DNA of 64,000 nucleotides from Mameliella sp. MMSF_3455 (GTDB lineage Bacteria; Pseudomonadota; Alphaproteobacteria; Rhodobacterales; Rhodobacteraceae). Shown one piece after another: positions 1 to 9,359 of the stretch; positions within the stretch are counted from its first letter, which is position 1, and each line of letters begins with the position of its first letter. The translations under genes and the position numbers were made by a program. The stretch is from NCBI RefSeq assembly GCF_030733205.1, contig NZ_JASHJL010000020.1, positions 28,259-92,258 on the forward strand, given 5' to 3'. The notes under the pieces were generated by a model, which was not told where the DNA came from, searched no databases, and saw only the letters and a program-made list of their open reading frames with translations.

Positions 1-2
1 TC

Positions 3-587
3 GGCAAGACATCCCTGCTCAAGGCGATTTCGGGCACACATGCACGGTCCGGCGGCGCAATGATGCTGGACGGGGCCGATATCGCCCGCACCACCCCGGC
101 CCATGCGCTGGCGCGCGCCGGTGTCGGCTACGTCCCGCAGGGTCGCGATATCTTTCCCCTGATGACCGTGAAAGAGAACCTCGAGACCGGATATGCCTGC
201 CTGCCCAAGTCGGAATGGGGCATCCCGGACGAAACATTCGAGCTTTTCCCGATCCTGAAGCAGTTCCTGGCCCGCCGCGGCGGCGATCTTTCGGGTGGCC
301 AGCAACAGCAACTCGCGATTGCCCGCGCGCTGATCGCGCAGCCCAAACTGCTGCTGCTGGACGAGCCGACAGAAGGTATCCAGCCGAATATCATCAAGCA
401 GATCGGAGAGGTGATCAAATACCTCCGCCAAAAGGGCGACATGGCCATCATCCTGGTCGAGCAGTTCTTCGATTTCGCTTACGATCTTGGCGATCACTTC
501 GTGGCGCTGGAACGCGGCCGCGTGATCCACGATGCGCCCAAGGCGAACACCCCGCGAGAGGTCCTGCTGAAGAAAGTGTCGGTCTGA
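3..587 (+). CDS. urtE: Urea ABC transporter ATP-binding subunit UrtE (5' end cut off)
   Basis: This is an ABC transporter ATPase of the branched-chain amino acid/urea type, energising uptake from the inner face of the cytoplasmic membrane. The frame is open from the window edge and begins inside Walker A (GKTSLL), so only the first few dozen residues are missing. Visible motifs are YVPQGRDIFPLMTV (typical of LivF/UrtE), the signature LSGGQQQQLAIARAL and Walker B LLLLDEPTEG. The stretch after Walker B (VEQFFDFAYDLGDHFVALERGRV) and the 'PNIIKQIGEVI' segment match my recollection of UrtE better than LivF. Upstream urtABCD should lie outside the window. The call as a LIV-type ATPase is secure; urea specificity is inference from sequence flavour. 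Confidence 0.85.
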   Translation, partial: GKTSLLKAISGTHARSGGAMMLDGADIARTTPAHALARAGVGYVPQGRDIFPLMTVKENLETGYACLPKSEWGIPDETFELFPILKQFLARRGGDLSGGQQQQLAIARALIAQPKLLLLDEPTEGIQPNIIKQIGEVIKYLRQKGDMAIILVEQFFDFAYDLGDHFVALERGRVIHDAPKANTPREVLLKKVSV

Positions 588-757
588 TACGGGCATCGAC
601 CCGCTTGGGCCGCGAACCGTTTTTCTGCAGCTGCGAACGTGCGCAAGTTTAAGAAAACAAGGGCCGGGAAGCCCAAACGATGCCGCCGTTCTGGCAGGCT
701 TGTTAACCTCTGGGCGCTTTAATCTGCTGTAACCACCGATCATTGACGGAACAGCAG

Positions 758-2206
758 ATGACCAAGGACCTTCAACAGAAACTCGCGCATTTCCAGCTGG
801 ATGGCGAAAACGCAGATATGCTGCGTGAGGTCGGGGAACTTCTCAAACCCGAACTCGACGCGGTTCTCGAAGCCTTCTACAGGCGCGCGCAGGCCAATCC
901 CCAAACCGCGGCCTTCTTCGACGGGCCGGAACGGATGGAATATGCCCGCAACGCCCAGAAAAAGCACTGGACCCGCCTGCTGTCGGGAGAGTTCGACGCT
1001 GAATACATCGCCTCGGTCGACCGGATCGGGCGCACGCACGCCCGGATCAACCTGCCGCTGGACACCTACATGTCCGCTTACTCGCTGGCCACGACCGACC
1101 TTGTCGCGGCCCTGTTCAAACGCATTCCGCGGCGCAAACGCAGCCGCCTGGCCGTCATGGTCGGCGTTCTGACCCGGGCCTTCGCGCTGGACATCGAACG
1201 GGTAGTCGAAACCACGTTCCGCATTCTCGCAGAGGAACAGACGGCCGCCTTTGGCCATATCAACACCGCGATCGAGAAACTGGCGCAGGGCGATCTGACC
1301 CATGTCATCCCCGGCCCCGAACACAGCGACTATCCAAGGCGTTTCGACGATGTGCGGACCAAGCTGAACGGCGCCACCGCGAACCTGCGGGAGACCATGA
1401 CCCAGGTCACGGGTACGATGTCGAACCTGGTCAAGATCATCGAGGAAGTATCCGCCGCCGCCGACGACCTGTCGGAGCGCACCGCAAACCAGGCCGCATC
1501 GCTGGAAGAAACCGCCGCCGCGGTGCATGAACTGACCGAAAACGTCGCCAACTCTGCCCAGAACACCCAAGAGGCCAACCAGGTCGCCGCGACGGCCTCG
1601 CAGACTGCGCAAGAGGGCGCGCGCACGGTCGAGGAAGCCGCTGGCGCGATGACACGCATCCAGGCATCCTCGGACCAGATCACGCGGATCATCGGACTGA
1701 TCGACGACATCGCCTTTCAGACCAACCTGCTGGCCCTGAACGCGGGCGTCGAGGCGGCGCGGGCCGGCAGTGCCGGCAGCGGCTTTGCCGTGGTGGCCGA
1801 AGAGGTGCGGGTGCTGGCCGGCAATGCCTCGGACGCCGCGCGCCAGATCACCGAGCTGGTCTCGAACAGTTCCAGGGAAGTGACCAGCGGCGTCGACCTG
1901 ATCGACAATGCCGGACGCAATCTCAAGGCCATCGTCGAAAGCTTTGAAAAGGTGTCGGGGCTTGCTGCCGCGATCGCCACCGCCTCCAGCGAGCAGTCCA
2001 CCGCCCTGTCCGAGGTCAACTCGGCGGTCAGCCAGATGGACTCGGTCACCCAGCAGAATGCGGCGATGGTGGAACAGACAACCGCCGCCGCCTCGATCAT
2101 GCGCCAGAATGCCAGCGAAGTGGCCGCCGCGCTGGCCGGTCTCAGGATCGGCGAAACGGTTCTTCAACGCCCGAACCGGCCAACCGCGCAGAGCCAGGCC
2201 GCCTGA
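758..2206 (+). CDS. Globin-coupled methyl-accepting chemotaxis protein (HemAT-like, soluble)
   Basis: A 482-residue chemoreceptor with no transmembrane segment. Residues about 1-155 form a protoglobin sensor domain; His94 in [13 protein letters not shown] is the expected proximal haem ligand. A short HAMP-like segment ([14 protein letters not shown], about 170-185) follows, then a long coiled-coil signalling domain whose hairpin tip is [20 protein letters not shown] (about 316-335). By family knowledge it binds O2 or another gas through haem and signals to CheA/CheW in the cytoplasm. I chose ATG 758, with GGA seven bases upstream; a TTG at 743 would add five residues. It stands alone, convergent with the MttB-like gene. 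The ligand and the chemotaxis cluster served are unknown. Confidence 0.9.
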   Translation: MTKDLQQKLAHFQLDGENADMLREVGELLKPELDAVLEAFYRRAQANPQTAAFFDGPERMEYARNAQKKHWTRLLSGEFDAEYIASVDRIGRTHARINLPLDTYMSAYSLATTDLVAALFKRIPRRKRSRLAVMVGVLTRAFALDIERVVETTFRILAEEQTAAFGHINTAIEKLAQGDLTHVIPGPEHSDYPRRFDDVRTKLNGATANLRETMTQVTGTMSNLVKIIEEVSAAADDLSERTANQAASLEETAAAVHELTENVANSAQNTQEANQVAATASQTAQEGARTVEEAAGAMTRIQASSDQITRIIGLIDDIAFQTNLLALNAGVEAARAGSAGSGFAVVAEEVRVLAGNASDAARQITELVSNSSREVTSGVDLIDNAGRNLKAIVESFEKVSGLAAAIATASSEQSTALSEVNSAVSQMDSVTQQNAAMVEQTTAAASIMRQNASEVAAALAGLRIGETVLQRPNRPTAQSQAA

Positions 2207-2221
2207 CCGGCGCGCGCGAAC

Positions 2222-3769
2222 TTACTGCAGGCAGGGAAAGGCGGCGCGGATCGCACTTTCCCGCGCCGCCTCCAGATAGACGGGCCGATGCGTGGCCAGA
2301 ATTCGCTGCGCCTCGGCCTTTGCCCGCGTGCGCGCATCTTCGGCCCCGCCCATTTCCCAACTGCGAGGATCGCTGCGGTCTGCCAGGCGCGGATAGAGAT
2401 AGTCCCGTTCCATTGCTGCGCGGGTCTGGTCGGCCCCCAGGAAATGCCCTTGGCCAAGGACTGCGTCCCGGATCGCCTCGACACCCAGCGTATCCTCGCT
2501 GACCTCGATCCCGCGCAACACCCTTTGAACCGCCCCCAGCATCTCGTTGTCCAGGACGAAACCTTCAAAGCTGGCACCCAGCAAAGCGGCGGTCATGCCC
2601 GCGCTCTCGTAGACAAGGTTGCCCCCGGCAAGCCCTGCCGCCAGCGCCGTCATCCCTTTTTCCATGCCGTACTGCGCATCCACCGCCTTGGCATCCGTCA
2701 TCGAACAGGCCACGCCCGACGGCAGATTCAGCCAGTTCGACAATTGCGCCGAGGCCGCGTTCAGCAGGGCGACCTCTCCGCCGCCGCCCGAAAAGGCCCC
2801 CGTGCGCAGATCGACGACGAACGGCCAGTTGGAAAAGACCATCGGATGCCCCGGGCGGATGGCATGGACCATGACCAGGCTGGCCAGGGTCTCGGCCAAT
2901 GACTGCGCAAGGAAGCCGGCCAGCGTTGCCGGCGCCGTCGCACCGGCCTGTGCCGCGGTGATGCAGGACAGCGGCATGTTGGCCGCGATGCAGGCATAGA
3001 CCACCTCGACCGCGTCGGCCCCGTACCGCATCGGAGAGATCACCGGACTGATATGCGCCTTGAGGAAAGGGCGGGCGGAAAAGGCGCCTTCGCCTCCCAG
3101 CGCCATGTCCATCATCGCCACGACGGGCGCCACGTTTTCGGCCAGGGTAAAGGCGCTGGCCACCGGCTTTGTCGTCCCGGTCAACAGCGCGAAGGCGGTA
3201 TTCAGGTCGAGGTCACGCGCAGAGGGCACATCGGTGGCGATACAGCAACGGGTGAACCAGCTGATGTTTTCCAACGCGTCCTGCAGACGGGTGAAGTCTC
3301 GCAGGTCCTGCAGGGTGGCCGCCCTGTAAAGACCGCTGTTCAGGTCCACGACCTGCACCGCCGCGCCGCCGGTGCCAAAATACACCCGGTCGCCGCCCAC
3401 CTCGATATCGCGGGCGGGATCGCGGCCATGAAGGACAAAGCGCTTTGTCGCCCGGTCCACCGCCTCATCGACCAGAGCAGTCGGAAACAGCACCCGTGCG
3501 CCGCGCACCTCTGCCCCGGCGGTCAACAGATCGGCGCGCAGCCGGTCGGGCACCTCGCCCATGCCCAGATCGGCCAGCAGCCGCTTGGCAGCATCGTAGA
3601 TCGCCGCCATGTCGGCCTCTGCCAGCGGCGCGTATTGCCCGCCCACCTGGCCCGGCGGTGCGGGACTGGCAGGTCCCTTGGCCCGTGCCGCATGGCGTGC
3701 AAGGCGACCGCCGGGCCGCATCCCCTCTCGCACCTGGCGCGGACCGCGCTGATCCTTGTCGACATCCAT
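2222..3769 (-). CDS. Trimethylamine methyltransferase (MttB) family protein, non-pyrrolysine type
   Basis: About 515 residues, full length for the MttB/MtgB superfamily. The frame has no internal stop, so the pyrrolysine (amber) codon of archaeal MttB is absent; non-Pyl members include the glycine betaine methyltransferase MtgB. Family-like stretches are YFGTGGAAVQVVDLNSG, NISWFTRCCIATDVPSARDLD, AHISPVISPMRYG and GQGHFLGADQTRAAMERDYLYPRLADR. It is divergent from a dimethylglycine dehydrogenase-like gene, pointing to demethylation of a quaternary or tertiary methylamine. No corrinoid protein or reactivase is visible nearby. The start is uncertain: ATG 3769 is used, while TTG 3805 would add 12 residues. 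Substrate is inference. Confidence 0.8.
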   Translation of the reverse strand: MDVDKDQRGPRQVREGMRPGGRLARHAARAKGPASPAPPGQVGGQYAPLAEADMAAIYDAAKRLLADLGMGEVPDRLRADLLTAGAEVRGARVLFPTALVDEAVDRATKRFVLHGRDPARDIEVGGDRVYFGTGGAAVQVVDLNSGLYRAATLQDLRDFTRLQDALENISWFTRCCIATDVPSARDLDLNTAFALLTGTTKPVASAFTLAENVAPVVAMMDMALGGEGAFSARPFLKAHISPVISPMRYGADAVEVVYACIAANMPLSCITAAQAGATAPATLAGFLAQSLAETLASLVMVHAIRPGHPMVFSNWPFVVDLRTGAFSGGGGEVALLNAASAQLSNWLNLPSGVACSMTDAKAVDAQYGMEKGMTALAAGLAGGNLVYESAGMTAALLGASFEGFVLDNEMLGAVQRVLRGIEVSEDTLGVEAIRDAVLGQGHFLGADQTRAAMERDYLYPRLADRSDPRSWEMGGAEDARTRAKAEAQRILATHRPVYLEAARESAIRAAFPCLQ

Positions 3770-3927
3770 GCCACTCACTACGGGCTGCGCCGCGTCCCAT
3801 GACAAGCCGCCGCGTGCACCTGAAGGCTTTCCAAAACTCCTTTTTCGAGACGCTTAAGTCACGAAAGCCGCCTTGCCCAAGAGCAGGAGTTTGCCCCCGA
3901 TTGGCCGCAACAGCAGGAGGCCCGCAC

Positions 3928-6354
3928 ATGAAGACCACCACTCGCGCCGTCGTCATCGGCGGCGGTATTGCCGGATGTTCGACGCTCTACCACCTGACGC
4001 AGGAGGGGTGGACAGATGTCATGCTGCTGGAACGGGATGAGCTGACCTCGGGCACCACATGGCATTCCGCGGCGCAGGTGACGAATTTCGGCATGACCCA
4101 GACCATGGTCGGCCTGAAGAGCCATTCCATCGCGCTGTACAAGGAACTGGCCGAAGACCCCGACTATCCGATCACCTACCACCATGCCGACGGCGGCATC
4201 CGCCTTGCCAACACGGAGGCGCATATGGACGGCTACCGCCATTTTGCCAGCATGGCGCGGGGCATGGGAGTCGAGTTCGAAGTAATCGACGCCGCCGAAT
4301 GCGCCCGCCGCCACCCGCTGATTTCCACCGACAACTTGATCGGCGGCCTCTGGGATCCGCTGGACGGCGACATCGACCCGGCGCAGCTGTGTCAGGCGCT
4401 CGCACGCCGGGCGCGCAAGGCGGGGGCAGAGGTTCACCGCAACACCCCCGTCACCGCCCTGCGCCAACTGCCCGATGACACCTGGGTCGTCACCACCCCA
4501 AAGGGCGAGATCCACGCAGAGGTGGTCATCAATGCCTGCGGCTACCGCGTGAACGAGGTCGGCGCCATGATGGGCGTGCACCACCCGGTCATGTCGATGG
4601 AACACCAGTATTTCGTGACCGAGGAAATCCCCGCCATCAAGGAAGCGGGCCACCGGATGCCACTGCTGCGCTGCCCGATCTCGGACTACTATTCGCGGCA
4701 GGAAAAGAACGGGTTGCTGGTCGGTTTCTACGAACAGGACTGCAAGACATGGGGCATGGACGGGATCGACCCGAACTTTGTCAACGCGCTCTGCCCCGAT
4801 GATCTGGACCGCGTGATGGACGTGCTTGAGGGGGCCTTTGCCCGTATGCCCGCCCTGACAGAGGTTGGCATCACCACGGTCGTCAACGGCCCCATCACCT
4901 ATACCATCGACGGCGCGCCGTTGGTCGGCCCGATCCCGGGCAAGCGCAACGCCTATTGCATCATCGGGCTGCGCGCCGGTCTGGGCGAGGGCGGCGGCCA
5001 CGGCTGGCTGCTGGCGCAGCAGATCGTGCATGGCGAGGCTTGTTACGACACATGGGTCATCGACCCGCGCCGCTTTGCCGGCCACGCCAATGTCGAACTT
5101 TGCGCGCGCTACGCCGTGCAGGACTACCAGAACGAATTCCGCTTCCACTTCCCCAATGAACACCGCCCGGCGGGCCGGATGGCAAAGACCACGCCCCTGA
5201 CGCCGATCCTGCAGGCCGAAGGCGCGCATTTCGGCCCCGTCAACGGCTGGGAACGGGCAGAGGTCTTTGCCCCCGGCATCCACATCACCCCCAGCTTCCG
5301 CTTTGACGAGGCGCATGACGCCGTGGCCGCCGAGGTGGGTGCCGTCCACACCGCTGTCGGTCTGTGTGAGGTCAACGGCTTTAACCGGCTGGAAATCACC
5401 GGCACCGACCGCCACGCCTTCCTTGACCGGCTCTGCTGTGGCCGGGTGACAAATAGGGACGGCCGCGTTGGCCTCGGCTACCTGTTGAACGACCACGGAA
5501 TGATCAAGGCCGAGGCGACTTTCGCCAACCTGCCCGCCTCTGACCGGGGGCCTGCCCGCGTCTGGTACGGCTCTGCCGCCGCGTCCGAATTCCACGACAT
5601 GGACTGGCTGAGGACACACAAGCGCGCCGATGAGGACGTGCAGATCCGCAGCCTGACCAACGATCAGACCATCCTCGTCCTCGCCGGGCCAAAGGCGCGC
5701 GACGTGCTCGCCGCCACCTCTCGCGGCGACTGGTCGGCCGCCGGTTTCCCCTGGCTCTCCGCCCGCGAATGTTTCATCGGCTATGCCCCGGCGACCGTTC
5801 TGTCCGTCAGCTTTTCCGGCGAACTCGCCTATGAAATCCACGTCCCCAACGCCTCGCTCTTTGCCGCCTACACCGCCCTGCGTGAGGCTGGCGACAAGCA
5901 CGGCCTACGCCTTTTTGGCAGCCAGGCGGTCGACTCCATGCGGCTCGAAAAGGGCTTCCTGCACTGGAAAGCCGACCTGCTGACCGAATTCACCCCGTTC
6001 GAGACCGGGCTGGACCGCTTCGTGAAACTCGACAAGGAGTTCATCGGCAAGGAGGCCCTGCTGAAACGGCAAGCCGACGGCCCGCGCAAATGCCTTGTCA
6101 CCCTCAGCCACACCGCCACCGACCGCCGCGCCGCGCCCGGTGCCTCGATGATGATGGGCGACAAGGTTGTCGGCACCGTGACCTCGGGCGCCTACGGTTT
6201 TCGCACCGGGCTGAACCTTGCGCTCGGCTTCGTCGACCCGGACCTGGCCACGCACGGCACAAAGATGGAGCTTGACCTGCTGGGAGAGCGTTTCACCGCA
6301 GAGGTCATCACGCCCAGCCCCTACGATCCCGCGATGACGTTGCCGCGAGGATAG
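3928..6354 (+). CDS. FAD-dependent dimethylglycine/sarcosine dehydrogenase-like protein with GcvT domain
   Basis: An 808-residue flavoprotein. Residues 8-16 carry the dinucleotide motif GGGIAG, and TSGTTWHSA puts His46 where DMGDH-type enzymes bind FAD covalently. The N-terminal DAO oxidoreductase domain runs to about residue 420 (IDGAPLVGPIPG, LRAGLGEGGGHGWLLAQQIVHGE), followed by FAO_M and an aminomethyltransferase (GcvT-like) half that normally takes the released one-carbon unit onto tetrahydrofolate. Expected reaction: oxidative N-demethylation of dimethylglycine, sarcosine or a relative, yielding methylene-THF. The start at ATG 3928 follows a perfect AGGAGG at 3915-3920. Divergent from the MttB-like gene, suggesting a shared methylamine pathway. 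Exact substrate unresolved. Confidence 0.88.
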   Translation: MKTTTRAVVIGGGIAGCSTLYHLTQEGWTDVMLLERDELTSGTTWHSAAQVTNFGMTQTMVGLKSHSIALYKELAEDPDYPITYHHADGGIRLANTEAHMDGYRHFASMARGMGVEFEVIDAAECARRHPLISTDNLIGGLWDPLDGDIDPAQLCQALARRARKAGAEVHRNTPVTALRQLPDDTWVVTTPKGEIHAEVVINACGYRVNEVGAMMGVHHPVMSMEHQYFVTEEIPAIKEAGHRMPLLRCPISDYYSRQEKNGLLVGFYEQDCKTWGMDGIDPNFVNALCPDDLDRVMDVLEGAFARMPALTEVGITTVVNGPITYTIDGAPLVGPIPGKRNAYCIIGLRAGLGEGGGHGWLLAQQIVHGEACYDTWVIDPRRFAGHANVELCARYAVQDYQNEFRFHFPNEHRPAGRMAKTTPLTPILQAEGAHFGPVNGWERAEVFAPGIHITPSFRFDEAHDAVAAEVGAVHTAVGLCEVNGFNRLEITGTDRHAFLDRLCCGRVTNRDGRVGLGYLLNDHGMIKAEATFANLPASDRGPARVWYGSAAASEFHDMDWLRTHKRADEDVQIRSLTNDQTILVLAGPKARDVLAATSRGDWSAAGFPWLSARECFIGYAPATVLSVSFSGELAYEIHVPNASLFAAYTALREAGDKHGLRLFGSQAVDSMRLEKGFLHWKADLLTEFTPFETGLDRFVKLDKEFIGKEALLKRQADGPRKCLVTLSHTATDRRAAPGASMMMGDKVVGTVTSGAYGFRTGLNLALGFVDPDLATHGTKMELDLLGERFTAEVITPSPYDPAMTLPRG

Positions 6355-6427
6355 GCCACCGGTCTTGACCTTCCCCCAACCGGAACCTCTATCTCGACCG
6401 CCAGAACCGGAAGGAACCACAAAGGGA

Positions 6428-6904
6428 ATGCGCGTCATGACCAATACTGTCCACCGCCGGGGCCTCCTCTTGGGGGCTTTGGCCATGATCCCCCTACCCG
6501 CCGCGCTGCGCGCCGCTGCACCGGAAATTCATGTGCTAAAGGACCGCAACTGTGGTTGCTGCAGCGCTTGGGTCAAGATCCTGCGCCAGGAGGGGTTTTT
6601 CGTCACGACAGAGGACACGCACAACGCCGCCCTGATCCGCTACAAGATGGACAACGGCATCCCGCCCGCGATGACCTCTTGCCACACGGCGCGCATCGAC
6701 GGCTACCTGATCGAGGGCCACGTCCCCGCCGCCGACATCCGCCGCCTGCTGGCCCAACGCCCCGACGCGCGCGGACTTGCCGTCCCCGGCATGCCCTACG
6801 GCTCCCCCGGGATGGGCCCAGAGTCACAACGCGAGGCCTACGACGTCCACCTCATCCGCCGCAACGGCACGACAGAGGTCTTCACCCACTACGAGGGGGC
6901 TTGA
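6428..6904 (+). CDS. DUF411 domain protein with Tat-like signal peptide
   Basis: A 158-residue exported protein. The N-terminus has a twin-arginine-like signal (HRRGLLLGALAMIPLPAALRA); the mature part is a DUF411 domain with a CxCC motif (DRNCGCCSAW) and a later SCHTARIDGYLIEGHVP segment, features of proteins often linked to copper or other metal handling. It lies 73 bases after the flavoprotein gene, possibly co-transcribed. Two starts are possible: ATG 6428, or ATG 6437 with AAAGGG ten bases upstream; both keep the signal. Metal role is family inference, with no metal-resistance genes beside it. Confidence 0.8.
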   Translation: MRVMTNTVHRRGLLLGALAMIPLPAALRAAAPEIHVLKDRNCGCCSAWVKILRQEGFFVTTEDTHNAALIRYKMDNGIPPAMTSCHTARIDGYLIEGHVPAADIRRLLAQRPDARGLAVPGMPYGSPGMGPESQREAYDVHLIRRNGTTEVFTHYEGA

Positions 6905-7135
6905 TCCCGTCCGGCGAGATACGTCACCTCGGCGATGCATGTGCCTCCAAACATTACTGGCAGTCTCGGTTTCGTCTTGTGGCGTGTCACGCACACCGCA
7001 GAATATGGGCAGAACCCCGTCGAGCTTGCGAAAAAACACAATCGCCTAAAGTGGACCATGTAAGACATGTAAGAACTGCATGCCCGGCACTGGCTGGCTC
7101 AGCAGTGAGCATGCGCGCATCGTATAGATTCAATT
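6905..7135. other. Low-GC intergenic stretch without a convincing gene
   Basis: Between the DUF411 gene and the convergent ClpP-fold gene the base composition drops well below the neighbourhood. A short tandem repeat (ACATGTAAG-like, about 7058-7076) is visible. No frame on either strand reads like a protein. It forms the left edge of a segment that looks acquired. Confidence 0.4.
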
Positions 7136-8077
7136 TCAATTGCCACTACCGGTTTTTGCATACGCATACCAATCATCAAGTTTTTGGAACGGCGAATTTT
7201 GGACATAGTCACCCGGCCAAAGCCCGTATGTTCTTATCGCCGCCAAACCCTTGTTTGCGTCAACACGCACCACGCATTGGGCCATAGCTTCGGCTTCGTA
7301 ACCCTGTACCCGGTACTCGATGACGCCACCCGAAAGAACACGGGTCTGGACTCGCTCGCAGGCATTCGGATACCGCGACATTTCGAACCAATGGTCGCAA
7401 GCGGTGCAAACTTGGGCTTGCGTCCATTCCGGGGCCTGAAATCCAAAGACTTTGATACCCAATGCCTTTGCGCGCTCAGGCCTGTCGATTTCATAGAACT
7501 CGCCAGGACCTTTCTCTAGAATTTGGATCAGCATGTCATTCGGGAAAACACCTTGGTAGCCAAAGCGCCCCTCTACAGTGCCCAGCCGCATCATCAGGGC
7601 GACGGCCTCGGTGCCTACCCTGAAAGCTTCTGCAATAGACTGCTCAGTGTATTGTCCTCTGGGCGGCAACGCATAGGGCGCATGAAATCCCAAACGCGCC
7701 TTCTGGTGCTTCGACCGAATGGGAACATGGATTTCTTCAAATTGACTGGCTGCCACGAAGATCAAGGCACAGGCGGACAAGCATTCTGCGCCCTCTTCAA
7801 GTCGGGTTCCGATCCATCCGCCGTCAAGACGCTCAGCAATACTGATTGCCTCGGAAAAGCTCCCGCCTTGTGAGTCCAGGCAAAGTATGTCGGTATGATC
7901 CGGGGCAAGGTTCCATAGCCTTTGAGCATCCCCGTACACAATCTCCCCCTTGAAAAGAATCGTGCACACCCGGTCGTCTATTCTCTTGATTTCAGCAGCT
8001 TGCGCTATTCCCGAGATCATCACAATCAGTGCAATTAAGAAAATGTTTCCGGCGACTTGCTTCAAACAGCGTGCCAA
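7136..8077 (-). CDS. Exported ClpP/SDH-fold protein of unknown function, low GC
   Basis: About 313 residues. The start I prefer is TTG 8077: GGGAG lies eight bases upstream and the first residues (MARCLKQVAGNIFLIALIV...AQA) make a classical Sec signal. Longer starts (ATG 8206, GTG 8339-8341) are possible but add non-protein-like sequence. The mature part has the ClpP/signal-peptide-peptidase-A fold pattern seen in many periplasmic unknowns: ILFKGEIVYGD, then LDSQGGSFSEAISIAE (glycine-rich oxyanion segment), then GAECLSACALIFVA with a Ser-Ala-Cys at the usual nucleophile region, and GFHAPYA. The C-terminal part contains CTACDHWF and several other Cys. GC is far below that of the neighbours. 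Function unknown; protease activity is not assured. Confidence 0.65.
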   Translation of the reverse strand: MARCLKQVAGNIFLIALIVMISGIAQAAEIKRIDDRVCTILFKGEIVYGDAQRLWNLAPDHTDILCLDSQGGSFSEAISIAERLDGGWIGTRLEEGAECLSACALIFVAASQFEEIHVPIRSKHQKARLGFHAPYALPPRGQYTEQSIAEAFRVGTEAVALMMRLGTVEGRFGYQGVFPNDMLIQILEKGPGEFYEIDRPERAKALGIKVFGFQAPEWTQAQVCTACDHWFEMSRYPNACERVQTRVLSGGVIEYRVQGYEAEAMAQCVVRVDANKGLAAIRTYGLWPGDYVQNSPFQKLDDWYAYAKTGSGN

Positions 8078-8354
8078 TCCTTTGACTCCCTCGACATGAA
8101 CCGAAAAAACGAATGCACCAGTTTCGGGCAGGAGACCAGAGTCAAATAGGAACAGAATGAACGAGAGATTTGGCCACAAGCCGCACGTGGGCGCCAAACC
8201 GTACATTTGCTGACGAATGGTATAACCGCCTCTGCCCCCCTTGCTTCCGCATTCCCCCTTACCTGCCCACGCGTGCACACCCGAACGCCCCCCTTGCCAC
8301 ACGGGCCCGATCCGGTCACAAATCGCCAAAACCCCGGACACTCAGGAGGCCCCT

Positions 8355-9317
8355 ATGGCCCGCTACGCCCTCGGCAAGACCGATCTCGAAGTCACAGAGC
8401 TTTGCTTCGGTGCCTCCGCCCTTGGCGACATGCCCGACACCTACGGCTATTCCGTGAGCGAAGAGCGCGCCCGCGCAACGGTCGAAGCCTTCTTTGACGG
8501 GCCGGTAAATTTCCTCGACACGTCGCGCAATTACGGGTTCGGTCGGTCAGAGGAACGCATCGGCGCGGTCATCAAGGAGCGCGGCGGCCTGCCCGAGGGC
8601 TTTGTCCTGTCGACCAAGCTGGACCGCGACATGGAAACCGGCCGCTTCGACGCCGCCCGTGTGCGCCAATCGCTGGAGGAAAGTCTGGCGGCCCTGAACC
8701 TGGACAGCATCCCGCTTTTGCATCTGCACGACCCGGAACATGCCCGCGACCTGGGCGAGATCACCGGTGAGGGCGGTGCTTTGGACGAATTGTTCAAGCT
8801 CAAGGAAGAGGGGCTGGCGGAGGCCGTCGGCCTTGCGGCGGGCCGGCTTGACGTGATGGACCCGATCTTGCGGGCCTACCCTTTCGACGCGCTGATCTCG
8901 CACAACCGGTTTACGCTGCTGAACCGCTCGGCGGATGCGATGTTCGACTATGCCTATGACAATGACATCGCCGTGCTGAACGCCGCGCCCTTTGCCAGCG
9001 GCGTCCTGGCCAAAGGCAGTGCCGCCATGCCGCGTATCACATACCAAAAGGCCGACGAGGCGGCCCTAGCCCCGGTCCGCGCCATCGAGGAGGTCTGTGC
9101 CCGCCACGGCGTACCCACCGGGCCGGCGGCGCTACAGTTCTCGCTGCGCGATCCGCGCATCACCTGCACCGTGGTTGGCGTGTCAAAGCCCGAACGCGTG
9201 CAGCAAACGATCGACTGGGCCGCGATGAAACTGCCAGAGGCACTTTGGGACGATCTGTCGAAACTGCCTTTCTCGGACGAGGATCCCGAAGCGAACCGCG
9301 ACTACAAGCCGGGCTGA
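8355..9317 (+). CDS. Aldo/keto reductase (aldose/pyridoxal dehydrogenase-like)
   Basis: A 320-residue NAD(P)H-dependent oxidoreductase with the AKR TIM-barrel pattern: LGKTDLEVTELCFGASALG at the N-terminus, VNFLDTSRNYGFGRSEERIG (catalytic Asp/Tyr region), LSTKLDRD (catalytic Lys) and LLHLHDPEH (catalytic His region), ending with the cofactor-binding CTVVGVSKPERVQQTIDW. This branch includes D-threo-aldose/L-fucose 1-dehydrogenases and pyridoxal 4-dehydrogenase. ATG 8355 follows AGGAGG (8344-8349), deciding the start. Stands alone after the low-GC segment; substrate unknown. Confidence 0.85.
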   Translation: MARYALGKTDLEVTELCFGASALGDMPDTYGYSVSEERARATVEAFFDGPVNFLDTSRNYGFGRSEERIGAVIKERGGLPEGFVLSTKLDRDMETGRFDAARVRQSLEESLAALNLDSIPLLHLHDPEHARDLGEITGEGGALDELFKLKEEGLAEAVGLAAGRLDVMDPILRAYPFDALISHNRFTLLNRSADAMFDYAYDNDIAVLNAAPFASGVLAKGSAAMPRITYQKADEAALAPVRAIEEVCARHGVPTGPAALQFSLRDPRITCTVVGVSKPERVQQTIDWAAMKLPEALWDDLSKLPFSDEDPEANRDYKPG

Positions 9318-9330
9318 GATCGCCGAGAAC

Positions 9331-9352
9331 CGTCGGGCGGATTTGCCCGACG
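9331..9352. terminator. Hairpin between convergent genes
   Basis: An 8-bp inverted repeat (CGTCGGGC / GCCCGACG) with a six-base loop sits in the 42-base gap between the aldo/keto reductase and the convergent metallophosphoesterase. It has no strong T-tract, so it may serve weakly in both directions. Confidence 0.45.
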
Positions 9353-9359
9353 CCCTCGA

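Noticed and set aside
740..2167. Long minus-strand open frame opposite the chemoreceptor
   Set aside because: The chemoreceptor on the plus strand has clear domains; the antisense text is Gly/Arg-rich with no family pattern, an effect of high GC.
3859..5901. Long minus-strand open frame over the dimethylglycine dehydrogenase-like gene
   Set aside because: The plus-strand flavoprotein is full length with motifs; the opposite frame has none.
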